Origin: Megalonaias nervosa
Lineage: Eukaryota > Mollusca > Bivalvia > Unionida > Unionidae
DNA: 64,000 nucleotides
NCBI GenBank assembly: GCA_016617855.1
Contig: JAECUM010027314.1
Location: forward strand, 1 to 64,000
Reading direction: 5' to 3'
Position 1 is the first letter of the stretch. Each line of letters begins with the position of its first letter. A model generated the notes under the pieces. That model made no database searches and had not been told where the DNA came from. It saw nothing but the letters and a program-made list of their open reading frames with translations. Below, in pieces: positions 1-11,874 of this stretch. Both the position numbers and the translations under genes were made by a program.

Positions 1-240
1 GGAATAATGCATTGATCATGGACCTTGACCACAAGGGAGACAACTACACTATGCTACATGTATGATGAGGAATAGTACATTGATCTTGGACCTTGACTAC
101 AACAGAGACAACCAAACTATAATACATGTATGAATAGGAATAATACATTGATCTTGGACCTTGACTACAATGGAGACAACCACTCTATACTGCATGTATG
201 ATGCTCAATAATACATTGCTCTTCAACCTTGACTATAAAG
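1..240. repeat. Minisatellite, ~68-bp period, cut by window start
   Basis: Units beginning with GGAATAATACATTGATC-like sequence start near 1, 69, 137 and 205. They contain a shared GACCTTGACTACAA core. The array is truncated at the left window edge and its last unit is diverged. Confidence 0.85.
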
Positions 241-242
241 TA

Positions 243-382
243 GAAAACCACACATATAATAAGGGACCCTGAAAACCACACATATAATAAGGGACCCTGA
301 AAACCACACATATAATAAGGGACCCTGAAAACCACACATATAATAAGGGACCCTGAAAACCACACATATAATAAGGGACCCT
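243..382. repeat. Minisatellite, 28 bp x 5, nearly perfect
   Basis: Five consecutive 28-bp units (GAAAACCACACATATAATAA then GGGACCCT) are virtually identical, which indicates recent expansion. The reading frame through it on the minus strand is a product of the repeat and not a gene. Confidence 0.95.
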
Positions 383-1197
383 GAAGAAGATTTACAAGAA
401 GGTAGGCAACCAAATAACTTTCAATCCTGTGCAACAGTTACAAACTGAAGAAACCAAAGTAATATATTACTACTCTGTGGTCTTAGCACAAAGATGTAAA
501 ACCAAAAAGTTTTGTAAAATCAACAAATAATTTAATTGTCCATGTTATACAATGAAAATTAAAGATAAAATTAGAGTATCATGAATTAAATCCCAAATAA
601 TTATAACTGTTCCATTAAGTCCAAATACAAATGTTACAAATTAACTCCAACCTTGAATGTGTTGATATAGTAACAGTCTTGATGTATCACACTGAAATAA
701 TCCAGAATATCTTTGAATGAATTTACAATAATCTGGAAATATTGTTAATCCAGTCAATGAGCACTTTAGTAATTTCAATAAATGAGTTAAATAATTATTC
801 CTCTCAAGTTATTTGTGAAGAAAGCTACAGTGGTTTCACTAGACTGATATTAAAAAAAGAACAATTCATTTTGTTTCAGAACCATACATAAAAACCAAAT
901 ACACAATAAGATAACCAGGATGTGTGTCATAAGTTTGCTTCCAGAACATGCTAAGGCCAAAAGGCCACACAACATGTTTACAAATTTTATCGTAAAGTAC
1001 AACCTACTTTTTCAGCCGAGTCCAAAATATTGTCAACCAGTTGCATTGTTTTGATTTGTTCTGATGAAATATGTCTTTGCTAGATTTATTATGAACTTTA
1101 GGACATAGTACCATTGGGTTACAAAACATTTATGAACAAAATGTATTTTTTGTATTTTGAAACATTAACACAATTTGTATGATACTTGTTTTGACAT
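383..1197. other. Unannotated AT-rich spacer
   Basis: No reading frame, RNA gene or repeat could be supported here. A weak resemblance between 590-780 and 59040-59280 (shared AAATCCCAAATAAT and AACAGTCTT segments) may mark an old dispersed repeat. Confidence 0.4.
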
Positions 1198-1204
1198 ATT
1201 ATTA

Positions 1205-1242
<38 letters not shown>
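1198..1242. repeat. (ATT)n microsatellite
   Basis: About 14 ATT units with one ATC variant. Confidence 0.95.
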
Positions 1243-1245
<3 letters not shown>

Positions 1246-1261
1246 GGTGCTTCAGCTGAGT

Positions 1262-1402
1262 AGATGGCAATTTCCAACATATAAGGTCATGATGTGTGAG
1301 ATGATGTAATATATATTATGTGTGTACTGGCCATGGTGTGCGAGATGATGTAACACTTTGCAGATATCATGTGTGTAAAGGCCATGGTGTGTGAGACGAT
1401 AT
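1262..1402. repeat. Short tandem repeat, ~62 bp, 2-3 units
   Basis: The segment GGTGTGNGAGATGATGTAA recurs at about 62-bp intervals, each time preceded by GGCCATG-like sequence. Confidence 0.7.
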
Positions 1403-1436
1403 AAAGCTCTATGATGCATCATTGCCTCAGCAAATT

Positions 1437-1955
1437 CATTACCCTACCATTAAAAGTGTTCATTACAATACCATTAGAAGTGTTAATTACCCTACCATTA
1501 AAAGTGTTCATTGTCCCACCATTAGAAGTGTGCATTACCCTGCCATTAGAAGTGTTAGTTACCCTACGATTAGAGTGTTCATTACCCTACCATTAGAAGT
1601 GTTCATTACCCTGCCATTAGAAGTGTTCATTACCCGACTATTAGAAGTGTTCATTACCCCACCATTAAAAGTGTTCATTGCCCTACCATTAGAAGTGTGC
1701 ATTACCCCACCATTAAGTGTTCTTTACTCCACCATTAAGTGTTCTTTACTCCACCATTAAAAGTGTTCATTACCCCACCTTTAGAAGTGTTCATTACCCC
1801 ACCATTAAAAATATTCATTGCCCTACCATTAGAAGTGTTTGTAACCCTGCCATTAGAAGTGTTTTTTACCCATAATTAAAGTGTGCATTACCCTGCCATT
1901 AGAAGTGTCCATTACCCTGCCATTAGAAGTGTTCATTACCCTGCCATTAGAAGTA
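1437..1955. repeat. Minisatellite, 24 bp, ~22 units
   Basis: The unit is CATTACCCTACCATTAGAAG followed by TGTT. Units differ by point changes and a few shortened copies. The 24-bp period keeps frames open on the plus strand, so the apparent 61- and 112-codon frames are repeat products. Confidence 0.95.
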
Positions 1956-2100
1956 TTTGAAAGTCATCCAAAGGCAATGAGGCATAAAGTACTTGTGATG
2001 TAAACCTTCAGATACACATTCCATCAATTTTCATGAATATACTATAAAAATAAATTTAAAACACCAATGCACAAACTAATGTATATACTGACCTACCTTC

Positions 2101-2295
2101 ATGGACATAATGTAGCACTCATAGACATATTCCTTCTGAGCTTCTTGACTCTATATTTAACCAAGGCTAAAAAGGAATTTATGCCCATCAGTTGACCCTC
2201 AATGACATAATGTAGAACTCATAGACATATTCCCTCTGAGTTTCTTGACTCTACCAAGGCTAAATAAGGAATGTATGCCCATCATTTGACCAATC
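2101..2295. repeat. Tandem duplication, ~99 bp x 2
   Basis: Two copies share GACATAATGTAG, CTCATAGACATATTCC, TTCTTGACTCTA and AAGGAAT..ATGCCCATCA in the same order. Confidence 0.85.
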
Positions 2296-3650
2296 ACTTT
2301 AGACAGTAATATGCATGACAGAATAATAAGCATATATTGTAAGTCTGATGAAAATCAGATTGACCAATCAAGATTGCTCACTAAATGAGTATGGACACCA
2401 TTCATTATTTACCTCATCTGCAATAATGATGATACAAACTTCTTTTCTAACCTTATCAGAATTAGATTAGCAATGTGGTCTCCATGATCATTAGATCACA
2501 GACATGCAAAGTCACATAAATGTGTGGAGGTTCCAAATTATGAAACTCCTTAGAGTTCCTTATTTTCCAAGGTTAATCAAAATCAAATCAGAGACATTGA
2601 ATCCAAAAAGATATCAATTTCAATCAAATGGATGTTCATCTAGTTAATATTTACAGATCCCATTTATTATTGATCTTATCCATGATAATGACGATATTAG
2701 CTCAAAGTTGGATCCAAATTAGATCAGAAATATGGCATCAGTGTGATCACACACTATTGCTAATAGTCAGAGATGCAAGGCCATGCCATGAATTCACTTT
2801 GTTTTATTGCCTGAAAAGCCTAAATGTTTATATCTAGTTGTCATGAAAATTAAATGACTGCCATGGGAGCCATCGAGAATCCATCTTTAAAATTTGACTG
2901 TACAGTTTGTGAAATATTGAAAATGTGTAAACATTAGAGGTAAAAGACACAGTTCAGCAATGTCAAAAGCTGGCAAACTCTTAATGTATTTCACCTGGAA
3001 AACAGGAATTAATGCCTGCCATGCAGGAGACCAGAGACTTTGTAACTGGCATCTATATCAGCCATACTTTAAGAAATATGAACATAAAATTTAGTGCGGA
3101 ACCATTTTCCACTTGAAACAAAAATAACCTTTGCTATGCCAGTTACAAATAAAAACTGCAGCAGTTGATGGAAAGTAATCAGTTTGGTACAGGCTGTAAT
3201 GAAAAACTTACAATTTTCCAAAAGTATGAACTGTCACAAAATGGAAGGAACTCTGCATACAGTTACATGCATTTTTACTATGCATGTAAAAGTTCTACCA
3301 AGTCTCAAAACCACTGAAAGAAAAGAAAAGAATTGCTGACTACAACATGAATTGCAATACTGAGAGTGAGTCAAGTTGATCAGTGCCGACTTATATTAAT
3401 TAGAGTTCTTAATCAATTTCTGCCATCACATTCTACTCTTCCAACATGAATACACATACAGGTGCACAATTTTACAGCAAAATACCATGAAACTGGGTTC
3501 TGAAAAATATAAAAGTTCTTGGGTTCAAGTTTGTGACAAAGGGAGTGTAAAAGAGAAATTACTCAGCCTAGGTTAAACATTGTGTGCATATTTTTAACAG
3601 CATGAAACTATTATCACCAATGTAAGAATGGCAACATGACTACATATTTT
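2296..3650. other. Spacer with a faint duplicated segment
   Basis: No gene is supported. The stretches at about 2457-2525 and 2718-2790 resemble each other (AATTAGAT..AATATGG followed by a GATCA-containing segment), suggesting an old degenerate repeat. The 69-codon frame at 2628 falls in this material and has no coding character. Confidence 0.4.
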
Positions 3651-3876
3651 AGTGTACTGGTCTAGTGACCCACTGTAGAAATCTTAGTGTACTGGTCTAG
3701 AGACCTGCAGTAGATTGTACTTCAGTGTAGTGGTCAAGTGACCCACTTTAAATTGTACCTCAGTGTGCTGGTCTAATGACCCAAAGTAGATTGTACATGA
3801 GTGTACTGTTCTAACGCCCCACTGTAGATTGTACCTCTGTGTACCGGTCCAATGCCCCAATGTAGATTATACCTCA
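3651..3876. repeat. Minisatellite, ~45 bp, 5 units
   Basis: Units follow the pattern AGTGTACTGGTCTAGTGACC, then CACTGTAGATTGTACCTC, with substitutions. Confidence 0.85.
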
Positions 3877-3969
3877 GCTTTTGAAGCAAAACTGCACCAA
3901 GCAGAATGTTTACACAAATTTACTTTCTGTAAATATGTGAAAATTCATTGGTCAACTTCCAGCACAATA

Positions 3970-4172
3970 ATCTAGTAAAAAGGAGTGAAATAAACCAATA
4001 TAAGCAGTGAAATAAACTCCTATACTGAGCAAAATGAACTAGTGCATGGAATGAAATAAACTAGCATAAGGAGTGAAATAAATTAGTACATGGAATGAAA
4101 TAAACTCCTATAAGGAATGAAATAAACTAGTATAATGAGTGAAATGATTTCCTGTAAGGAGTGAAAAAAATC
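3970..4172. repeat. Degenerate minisatellite, ~24 bp
   Basis: The unit AAGGAGTGAAATAAACTAGT and variants are repeated about eight times. Confidence 0.75.
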
Positions 4173-4246
4173 TTTAAACTTTAAATCATAATTGCATATT
4201 TTGAGGAAATAATGTGTCCAGTGTACATAAGCTAACTAATATTGCA

Positions 4247-4682
4247 GTACTGGGTTTGTCCTCTTTAGGTCTTTATTACTTTTGATTATATTTATTGTTA
4301 CTTTTACAAGTGCTGGGTTTGTCCTCTTTAGGTCTTTATTACTTTGATTATATTTATTGTTACTTTTACAAGTGCTGGGTTTGTCCTCTTTAGGTCTTTA
4401 TTACTTTGATTATATTTATTGTTACTTTTACAAGTGCTGGGTTTGTCCTCTTTAGGTCTTTATTACTTTTGATTATATTTACTGTTACTTTTACAAGTGC
4501 TGGGTTTGTCCTCTTTAGGTCTTTATTACTTTGATTATATTTATTGTTACTTTTACAAGTGCTGGGTTTGTCCTCTTTAGGTCTTTATTACTTTGATTAT
4601 ATTTATTGTTACTTTTACAAGTGCTGGGTTTGTCCTCTTTAGGTCTTTATTACTTTGATTATATTTATTGTTACTTTTACAA
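4247..4682. repeat. Minisatellite, 62-63 bp x 7
   Basis: Seven almost identical units contain CTGGGTTTGTCCTCTTTAGG and end in TTGTTACTTTTACAA. Length differences come from a TTT/TTTT variant. The high identity suggests recent amplification. Confidence 0.95.
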
Positions 4683-5182
4683 AAGACCCTTTTTATTGGT
4701 CACCTAAGGGAAAAATGTTGGAATCTATGATGTTGATTCATATAGTTTTGGGGGATTACACACAAGACCTATTTGCTAAAATTTTACCCAGCATGTCAGT
4801 GCAGCAGTCACTATGACTTGCCTGCTCATGCAGGCATGACAAAAACTATACAAAGTTCAAATCTTTGTATTTTATGAAGTCAACTGAAAGCAACTCTGAT
4901 AAAAATACATGTACAGTATCAATGTATATAAAAAAACACTCCAAGAGAATTCAATAAAAGAATGTCAGATCTGGTTGGATGTGGAGCAAAACGAAAAACA
5001 GGTACTTACCACTATATCTAAGTCTAAACTGTACATATGACTCTGGCTGTGGAACCAAACCTGAAACTGAATGGGCATCTCTCTTGTAGAACAAAACCTG
5101 AAACTGAAAGGACCTCCAGTGGAATATGCATATATATTAATATTAGAAATGAATATATATATTATGTCCAAGTTTCCTATTA
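4683..5182. other. Spacer
   Basis: No gene is supported. A short duplicated phrase (ACCTGAAACTGAA) occurs at about 5060 and 5097. Confidence 0.4.
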
Positions 5183-6350
5183 TTGATGATATAATATGCA
5201 TACTGTTTGATGATGTGTTATTTATACTGTTTGATGATGTAATATATACACTATTTGATGGTGTAGTATTATTGTTGATATGTCTTCTTTTTGATGATGC
5301 AATACATGTACTGTTTGATGATGTAATATGTATACTGTTTGATGATGTAATATGAATACTGTTTGATGATGTAATATATACTGCTTGATGATATCATGTA
5401 TACTGATTAATGATGTAATATATATACTTTTTGATGAAATAATATGTACACTGTTTGATGATGTATCATGTATAATGTTTGACGATGTAATATGTACTGT
5501 ATGATGATGTACTATTTATAATGTTTGATGATATATTGTGTATAATGTTTGATGACATAATATGTATATTGTTTGATGCTGTATCATGTATACTTTTTGA
5601 TGATATATGATGTATATTGTTTGATGATGTATCAGGTATACTGACTAATGATGTATTATATATACTGTTGATGTATACTGATATATATACTGTTGATGTA
5701 TACTGTTTGATGGTGTAATATTATGTTTGACAATATATCATGTATACTGTTTCATGATGTATCATCTATAATGTTTGATGATGCACTATGTATACTGTTT
5801 CATTATGTATTGTGTACTGTTTGATTATGTAAAATGTGTACTGTTTAATGATGTAATATGTATTCTTTTTGATGATGTAATATGTATTCTTTTGATGATG
5901 TAATATGTGTACTTTTTGATGATGTAATATGTATATTTTTTGATGATGTAATATGTATACTGTTTGATGATGTAATATGTATACTGTTTGATGATGTAAT
6001 ATGTATTCTTTTTGATGATGTAATATGTATACTGTTTGATGATGTAATATGTATACTGTTTGATGATGTAATATGTATTCTTTTTGATGATGTAATATGT
6101 ATGCTGTTTGATGATGTAATATGTATTCTTTTTGATGATGTAATATGTATACTGTTTGATGATGTAATATGTATACTGTTTGATGATGTAATATGTATAT
6201 TGTTTGATGGTGTAATATGTATACTGTTTGATGATGTAATATGTATACTTTTGATGATGTAAAATGTATACTTTTTGATGATGTAATATGTATACTTTTG
6301 ACGATGTAAATCATATAATGTGTTATGATGTAATATGAATACTGTTTGAT
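5183..6350. repeat. Large 24-bp minisatellite, ~48 units
   Basis: The unit is GATGATGTAATATGTATACT followed by GTTT, with an alternative TCTTTTT form. Units are diverged at the left (5.18-5.85 kb) and homogeneous in 5.88-6.25 kb. Because 24 is divisible by three, frames stay open on both strands (ILFDDVIC-type and ILHHQTVY-type octapeptides). These are not supported as genes. Confidence 0.97.
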
Positions 6351-6490
6351 AAGTCTTTTTTATTCACAGACAAGGTTATTCTTTAACTTTTTCATTACAT
6401 ATCTCCATTATATCCTCATAATGAAAATGATGATTTAATGTTATTGGAAGAAAGACTGCCACACAATTTAGGGGCTGTTTGTTTGATTAT

Positions 6491-6955
6491 GGCAAGATGT
6501 CTAAATATAGACTAGGTCTTATAAATGAGGCCAAGATGTCTAAATATAGAATAGGTCTTATAAATGAGGCCAAGTGGTCTAAATATAGAATAGGTCTTAT
6601 AAATGAGGCCAAGTGGTCTAAATATGGAATAGGTCTTATAAATGTGGCCAAGTGGTCTAAATATAGAATAGGTCTTATAAATGAGGCCTAGATGTCTAAA
6701 TATAGAATAGGTCTTATAAATGTGGCCAAGATGTCTAAATATAGAATAGGTCTTATAAATATGGCCAAGATGTCTAAATGTGGAATATGTCTTGTAAATG
6801 TGGCCAAGATGTCTAAATATAGAATATGTCTTATAAATGTGGCCAAGATATCTAAATATAGAATAGGTCTTATAAATGTGGCCAAGATGTCTAAATATAG
6901 ACTAGGTCTTATAAATGAGGCCAAGTGGTCTAACTATGGAATAGGTCTAATAAAT
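6491..6955. repeat. Minisatellite, 39 bp x 12
   Basis: The unit contains GATGTCTAAATATAGAATAG, GTCTTATAAATG and a GGCCAA junction. Both strands are open across the array because the period is 13 codons. Confidence 0.95.
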
Positions 6956-7044
6956 GGTACATGTTCCTATAATTGAGATACATCTATTTACAAAGAAATA
7001 TGTAGATAACTCTAGACTATTTAAAGATAGACTAAGTCAACAAT

Positions 7045-7145
7045 AATTTTGTAAAAGGAATTAATGGAGAAGAATACAGAATGTAGACATATTTTAACAG
7101 TAATAGATTTAATGGGGAAGAATATGGAATGTAGACATTGTTTGA
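7045..7145. repeat. Short tandem duplication, ~55 bp x 2
   Basis: AATGGAGAAGAATACAGAAT and its variant are each followed by GTAGACAT..TTTAACAGTAA. Confidence 0.7.
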
Positions 7146-7290
7146 CAGTAAAGGTTGTTCAAGTTTGAGAGATTACATGTTCACATCATCATATATGTTT
7201 CATAAGTTTCTGGATTTTACATTTGTAAATAATGGTGAATATGATCATTTTATGCAGCTATGTGTGTTTGTTGACTTATCTCCCCTTGAA

Positions 7291-7515
7291 CGCAATACTA
7301 TAATAACTCCTCTGGCTTGGTCAAAATGTAAGTAGATATCATAACATGGAGAATATTCATAGTAGACAGTTCCCTCCCCTACAGCATAATACTATAATGA
7401 CTACTCTGGCTTGGTCAAGATGTAAAGACATCATAACCTGGAGAATATTCATAGCAGAGAGTTACCTCCCCTACAATACAATACTATAATGACTGCTCTG
7501 GTTTGGGCAATATCT
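7291..7515. repeat. Tandem repeat, ~95 bp, 2-3 units
   Basis: Units carry ATACTATAATGACT, CTCTGGCTTGGTCAA, CATGGAGAATATTCATAG and CCTCCCCTACA in order. A single diverged copy lies at about 8690-8785, separated by another array. Confidence 0.8.
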
Positions 7516-7903
7516 AAATGGTGGTACTGTACAGTCTCTTATTTTGAACAGGGTTAGATTCTTAAAGGAAAACAATTCCCAGGTTTTCTTCACTGATTAT
7601 CTTGGCTATTTCAAAAAGACCTTATGTATCATTAAAGAACTTCGAATTGCCTTTATTGTTTGCATGATTGATGGGTGTAATTAGATTATAGAGTATACAG
7701 CTTTGCCTTAATTCAGATGTGCACTTATAAAAAAAAGAAAAAAAAAAAGAACAAAACTGCAAGCTCTACTTAGTCATTTATAGTTCCTGGACTAAAGATG
7801 TACATTGTAAATAAAAGTGATGACAACTTATCTTCTATACTTTTTATATATTTTGTAATTCATTTATTGCACTTTCAGAAGTTGGTTTTGTCTGATCTGG
7901 AAA

Positions 7904-8398
7904 TATTAATTTTCCCTATTTTAATAACTGACAATGGTACTGCACTTCAGACTAATTCCCTATTTGAATAACTGACAATGGTGCTGTACTTTAGACTAAT
8001 TCCCTATTTTAATAGCTGACAATGGTACTGTACTTGAGACTAATTCCCTATTTTAATAACTAACAATGGTGCTGTACTTTAGACTAATTCCCTATTTTAA
8101 TAACTGACAATGGTGCTGTACTTTAGACTAATTCCCTATTTTGATAACTAACAATGGTACTGTACTTTAGACTAATTCCCTATTTTAATAGCTGACAATG
8201 GTACTGTACTTGAGACTAATTCACTATTTTAATAACTAACAATGGTACTGTACTTGAGATTAATTCCCTATTTTAATAACTAACAATGGTACTGTACTTG
8301 AGACCAATTCTCTATGTTTATAACTGACAATGGTACTGTACTTTAGATTAATTCCCTATTTTAATAACTGACAATGGTACTGTACTTTAGACTAATTC
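7904..8398. repeat. Minisatellite, 44 bp x 11
   Basis: The unit is TAATTCCCTATTTTAATAAC, TGACAATGGTACTGTACTTT, AGAC. It directly abuts the exon-like minus-strand frame at 8387-8581. Confidence 0.95.
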
Positions 8399-8581
8399 AG
8401 GCTGATTTTTCAAGCACATGGGAGTATCCATCTTGGTTAGATGTGTGCATAATTCATCTAAATTTTCAATAGGCACAATTTCCAGAGAAATTTCACACAC
8501 ATTACATACAAGTAACAGAGGTGCATCAACATTCTCACCACTGTGCATGCTGCAAATGCACAGAACTTCACCTTGCAACTG
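8387..8581 (-). CDS. Candidate isolated exon encoding a Cys/His-containing segment
   Basis: On the minus strand a 65-codon open stretch starts after a possible acceptor (GAGAGAGTGACAG) at about 8582. It runs into the neighbouring 44-bp minisatellite, where it stops. The encoded peptide is well mixed in composition. It has a CIC pair, then VCNVC followed about 16 residues later by LCTHL, loosely like the C-x2-C...H spacing of a C2H2 zinc finger, though not a clean match. No partner exon, start codon context or donor was identified, and the stop lies in repeat sequence, so the true 3' end is unclear. It could be a remnant of a host or transposon gene, or a chance frame. I do not recognise a specific family. 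Confidence 0.3.
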   Translation of the reverse strand, partial: QLQGEVLCICSMHSGENVDAPLLLVCNVCEISLEIVPIENLDELCTHLTKMDTPMCLKNQPELV

Positions 8582-9595
8582 TCACTCTCTCAGAAGTACA
8601 TAACAACTATAGATCAACCCCAATGGATATCACAACAATGATAAAATTCACAATAGATTTGTAGACTTACCTCCGTTATAAAAAAAAATATTGTAATTAC
8701 TTCTTTGGTTTGGCCACAATGTAACGGGATATTACAACATGGAGAATAATCACAGTAGGTAGAAAATGTTTCTTTCACAATACAACATATATTGACCAGT
8801 TTCACAATCTTTTGGGCGATAATGTGAACAGTGATGTATGTATCCCTACAACTTTTGTACGAAAAGTGGAAAACTAATGTTTAAATTATATGATCTGTAT
8901 CAGGCAATACTTATATATTGGGTAACTTTCATGTTGGGAATATGAACTTGACCTTTTGAAACAAGGTTTCACTGTCAGAAACAGGTTGAGAAATAAACTC
9001 AGAGTATTATTTCCTACATTAGAATATCATATGGAATTTAATCAATGTATTAACCTAGAACAGGTTTATATCAAGTCAATGGAAAAGAAAATAAAGTACT
9101 GAAGCCAAATGGTATTGTAATTTTTTTGTCTAGATTACTAATCATGCATCTTTGGATCTAATGTCAATTACATAAAGTAAATCTACAGAATGGCAACAAA
9201 GCTTGACTAGTCAGAAAAATGCGTGTATCAAGTACACAGCTGAAACTACAACATATTAAAAGGCAAAATGTTTTACATGCACACCCTTACCAATGATGAG
9301 GTGTATACATTTCCAAGTTAGCACTGGATGAAATATAGATCACAATGACCTAATTCTACTTTGCAAATGTACTAATCACTAAGCACTGCATTATCACTAT
9401 ATTTTAAGAGCATATCATAAGAGATGAACATGGACACAAAATAATGAATAAGACTGCCCATGAAATGCAATCAACAGTATATATATAGTAGTCAGACAGC
9501 TTTACTTGCTGTTTCAACTAGGGCTTCCAAGAATGTTCAAGGGGCATTTTTCAGTGTAAAGAAGTTATATTCCAACAGAAATTAGCTGTCCTTTT

Positions 9596-9598
<3 letters not shown>
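8582..9598. other. Spacer with one stray repeat unit
   Basis: Apart from the ~95-bp repeat unit near 8690-8785 nothing is supported. Confidence 0.4.

Positions 9599-9629
<31 letters not shown>
9599..9629. repeat. (GT)n microsatellite forming the SINE tail
   Basis: About 15 GT units, at the 3' end of the minus-strand SINE. Confidence 0.95.
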
Positions 9630-9630
<1 letters not shown>

Positions 9631-9928
9631 ATTTTATGTCTTTTTTATATCTTTAATGTAGCTTCAAAAATTTCAGTAATATCCCTTCAATGTCTGCGGT
9701 GTGATAGTTTATTGTGATGTCTAGTGCTGGGGCATTGTGTCACAAACATGTGACACTATGTCAAACCCAGTCATATTATCCTGACACAAGTGTGACCAGT
9801 CTTAACATTAACCTATAATAAGTGCCAAGTGAGGCAGCTGCTAGTATCATTTTTATGTAATTGGTATGACAAAACTAGCTTCAAACCTGTGACCTACCCC
9901 AACAAAGGCAGATGCACTAACCACATTT
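9599..9928 (-). mobile_element. tRNA-derived SINE, AC-tailed, minus orientation
   Basis: This is the same element as at 30567-30903. Shared blocks include TTTCAGTAATATC, GATGTCTAG.GCTGGG.CAT and AAGTGAGGCAG. The tRNA-like head lies at the right (AACCTGTGACCT..AGATGCACTAACCAC, read on the complement). At its left end, which is the 3' end of the element, is a (GT)15 run that reads (AC)n on the element strand. A possible short TSD is TTTATTG at both edges. Confidence 0.7.
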
Positions 9929-9996
9929 ATTGCAAATTAAGATTTACACACCATCATCAGAAAGGAATATCTCTAATTAGTACCTACAATATACTA

Positions 9997-10268
9997 GCAT
10001 TGTATGTGTGAATGTAGTTGATGGAAATGTTTATTGCAATATACCAGCATTGTGTAATATATGTGTGGATGTAGTTGATGGAAATGTTTATTGCAATATA
10101 CTAGCATTGTGTAATATATGTGTGAATGTAGTTGATGGAAATGTTTATTGCAATATACTAGCATTGTGTAATATATGTGTGAATGTAGTTGATGAAACTG
10201 TGTATTGCAGTATACTCACATTGTGTAATATATGTGCAAATGTAGTAGATGGAAATGTTTATTGCCAA
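9997..10268. repeat. Minisatellite, 57 bp, ~4.8 units
   Basis: The unit is ATGTGTGAATGTAGTTGATG, GAAATGTTTATTGCAATATA, CTAGCATTGTGTAATAT. The 19-codon period gives an open frame that is a repeat product. Confidence 0.95.
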
Positions 10269-10320
10269 AACAGAGGACAACTCTTGTGAAAATTGTGAGA
10301 ATACAATAATTAGTTATATT

Positions 10321-11490
10321 TTCTGACAATCACCATTGTACATACATAGTGAAGACAATCATTAGTCACACCTTCCCATGATTACCATTGTACATCCATA
10401 ATGAAGACAATCATTAGTCACACCTTCCCATGATCACCATTGTATATACATAGTGAACACAATCATTAGTCCTATCTTCCCATAATCACTATTGTATATA
10501 CATAGTGACGACAATCATTAGTTACACCTTCCCATGACCACCATTGTACATACATAGTGAACACAATCATTATTCCTATCTTCTCTCACCATTGTACACA
10601 CATAGTGAAAACAATAATTAGTCATATCTGTTCATGATCACTATTGTACATGCATAGTGAAGACAATCATTAGTCACACCTTCCCATGATCACCACTGTG
10701 CATACATAGTGAATACAATAATTAGTCACATCTTCTCATGATCATCATTGTACACACAGTGAAGACAATACTTAGTCATATCTTTTCATGATCACCATTG
10801 TACACACATAGTGAAGACAATAATTAGTCATATCTTTTCATGATCACCATTGTACATGCATAGTGAAGACAATCATTAGTCACAACTTCCCATGATCACC
10901 ACTGTACATACATAGTGAACACAATCATTAGTCACACCTTCCCATGATCACTATTGTACATATATAGTGAAGACAATCATTAGTCACACCCTCCCATGAT
11001 TACCATTGTACATCCATAATGAAGACAATCATCAGTCACTCCTTCCCATGATCACCACTGTACATACATAGTGAACACAATCATTAGTCACACCTTCCCA
11101 TGATCACTATTGTACATACATAGTGAAGACAATCATTAGTCACACCTTCCCATGATCACTATTGTACATACATAGTGAACACAATCATTAGTCCTATCTT
11201 CCCATGATCACTATTGTACATACATAGTGATGACAATCATTAGGTACACCTTCCCATGACCACCATTGTACATACATAGTGAACACAATCATTATTCCTA
11301 TTTTCTCATGATCACCATTGTACACACATAGTGAAGACAATAATTAGTCACATCTTCTCATGATCTTCATTGTACACGCATAGTGAACACAATAATTAGT
11401 CATATCAGTTCATGATCACATTGTACATGCATAGTGAATACAATAAATAGTCCTATCATCTGATGATCATCACTGTACATGCATAGTTTT
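10321..11490. repeat. Minisatellite, 52 bp, ~22 units
   Basis: The unit contains CCCATGATCACCATTGTACA, TACATAGTGAAGACAATCAT and TAGTCACACCTT. Variant blocks recur in the same order (for example a TCCTATCTTC variant), suggesting multi-unit higher-order duplication. Confidence 0.95.
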
Positions 11491-11874
11491 ACAGCAATCC
11501 AATAAAAAGTGCAATAATAGTTGCATTAAAAAAAATTCTTACATACACTGCATCAAGCTATAAAGAAGGGCCATAACTCTTCCATAAATTAAGGAAGGTC
11601 CAAGATTTGTCAATACGTGCATTTATGAATGATGATCATATAGTATGAACCAACTTTAACCACAGTCCATAAAAAGGTAAGACAACTTGCATTCACAATG
11701 AAAGGTTGTCTTGTCCTACATTCAGCAATATAACAAAAGGCATAGGACCTCCCAAAACAATGGGGAGTAAAGTGATTTGTTCAAATGTTTGTCTTCCAAT
11801 TATGACCATAATATTTACCAACTTTCATGGCAGTCCATGAAAAATAGGAAATGGGAATAGTTGATTTAATGAGA
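11491..11874. other. Spacer between two arrays
   Basis: Nothing beyond AT-rich sequence with a short phrase (AGTCCATAAAAA / AGTCCATGAAAAA) near 11666 and 11833. Confidence 0.4.

Noticed and set aside
5766..6314. 182-codon minus-strand and 126-codon plus-strand frames
   Set aside because: Translations of the 24-bp repeat on both strands, without splice sites or unique sequence.
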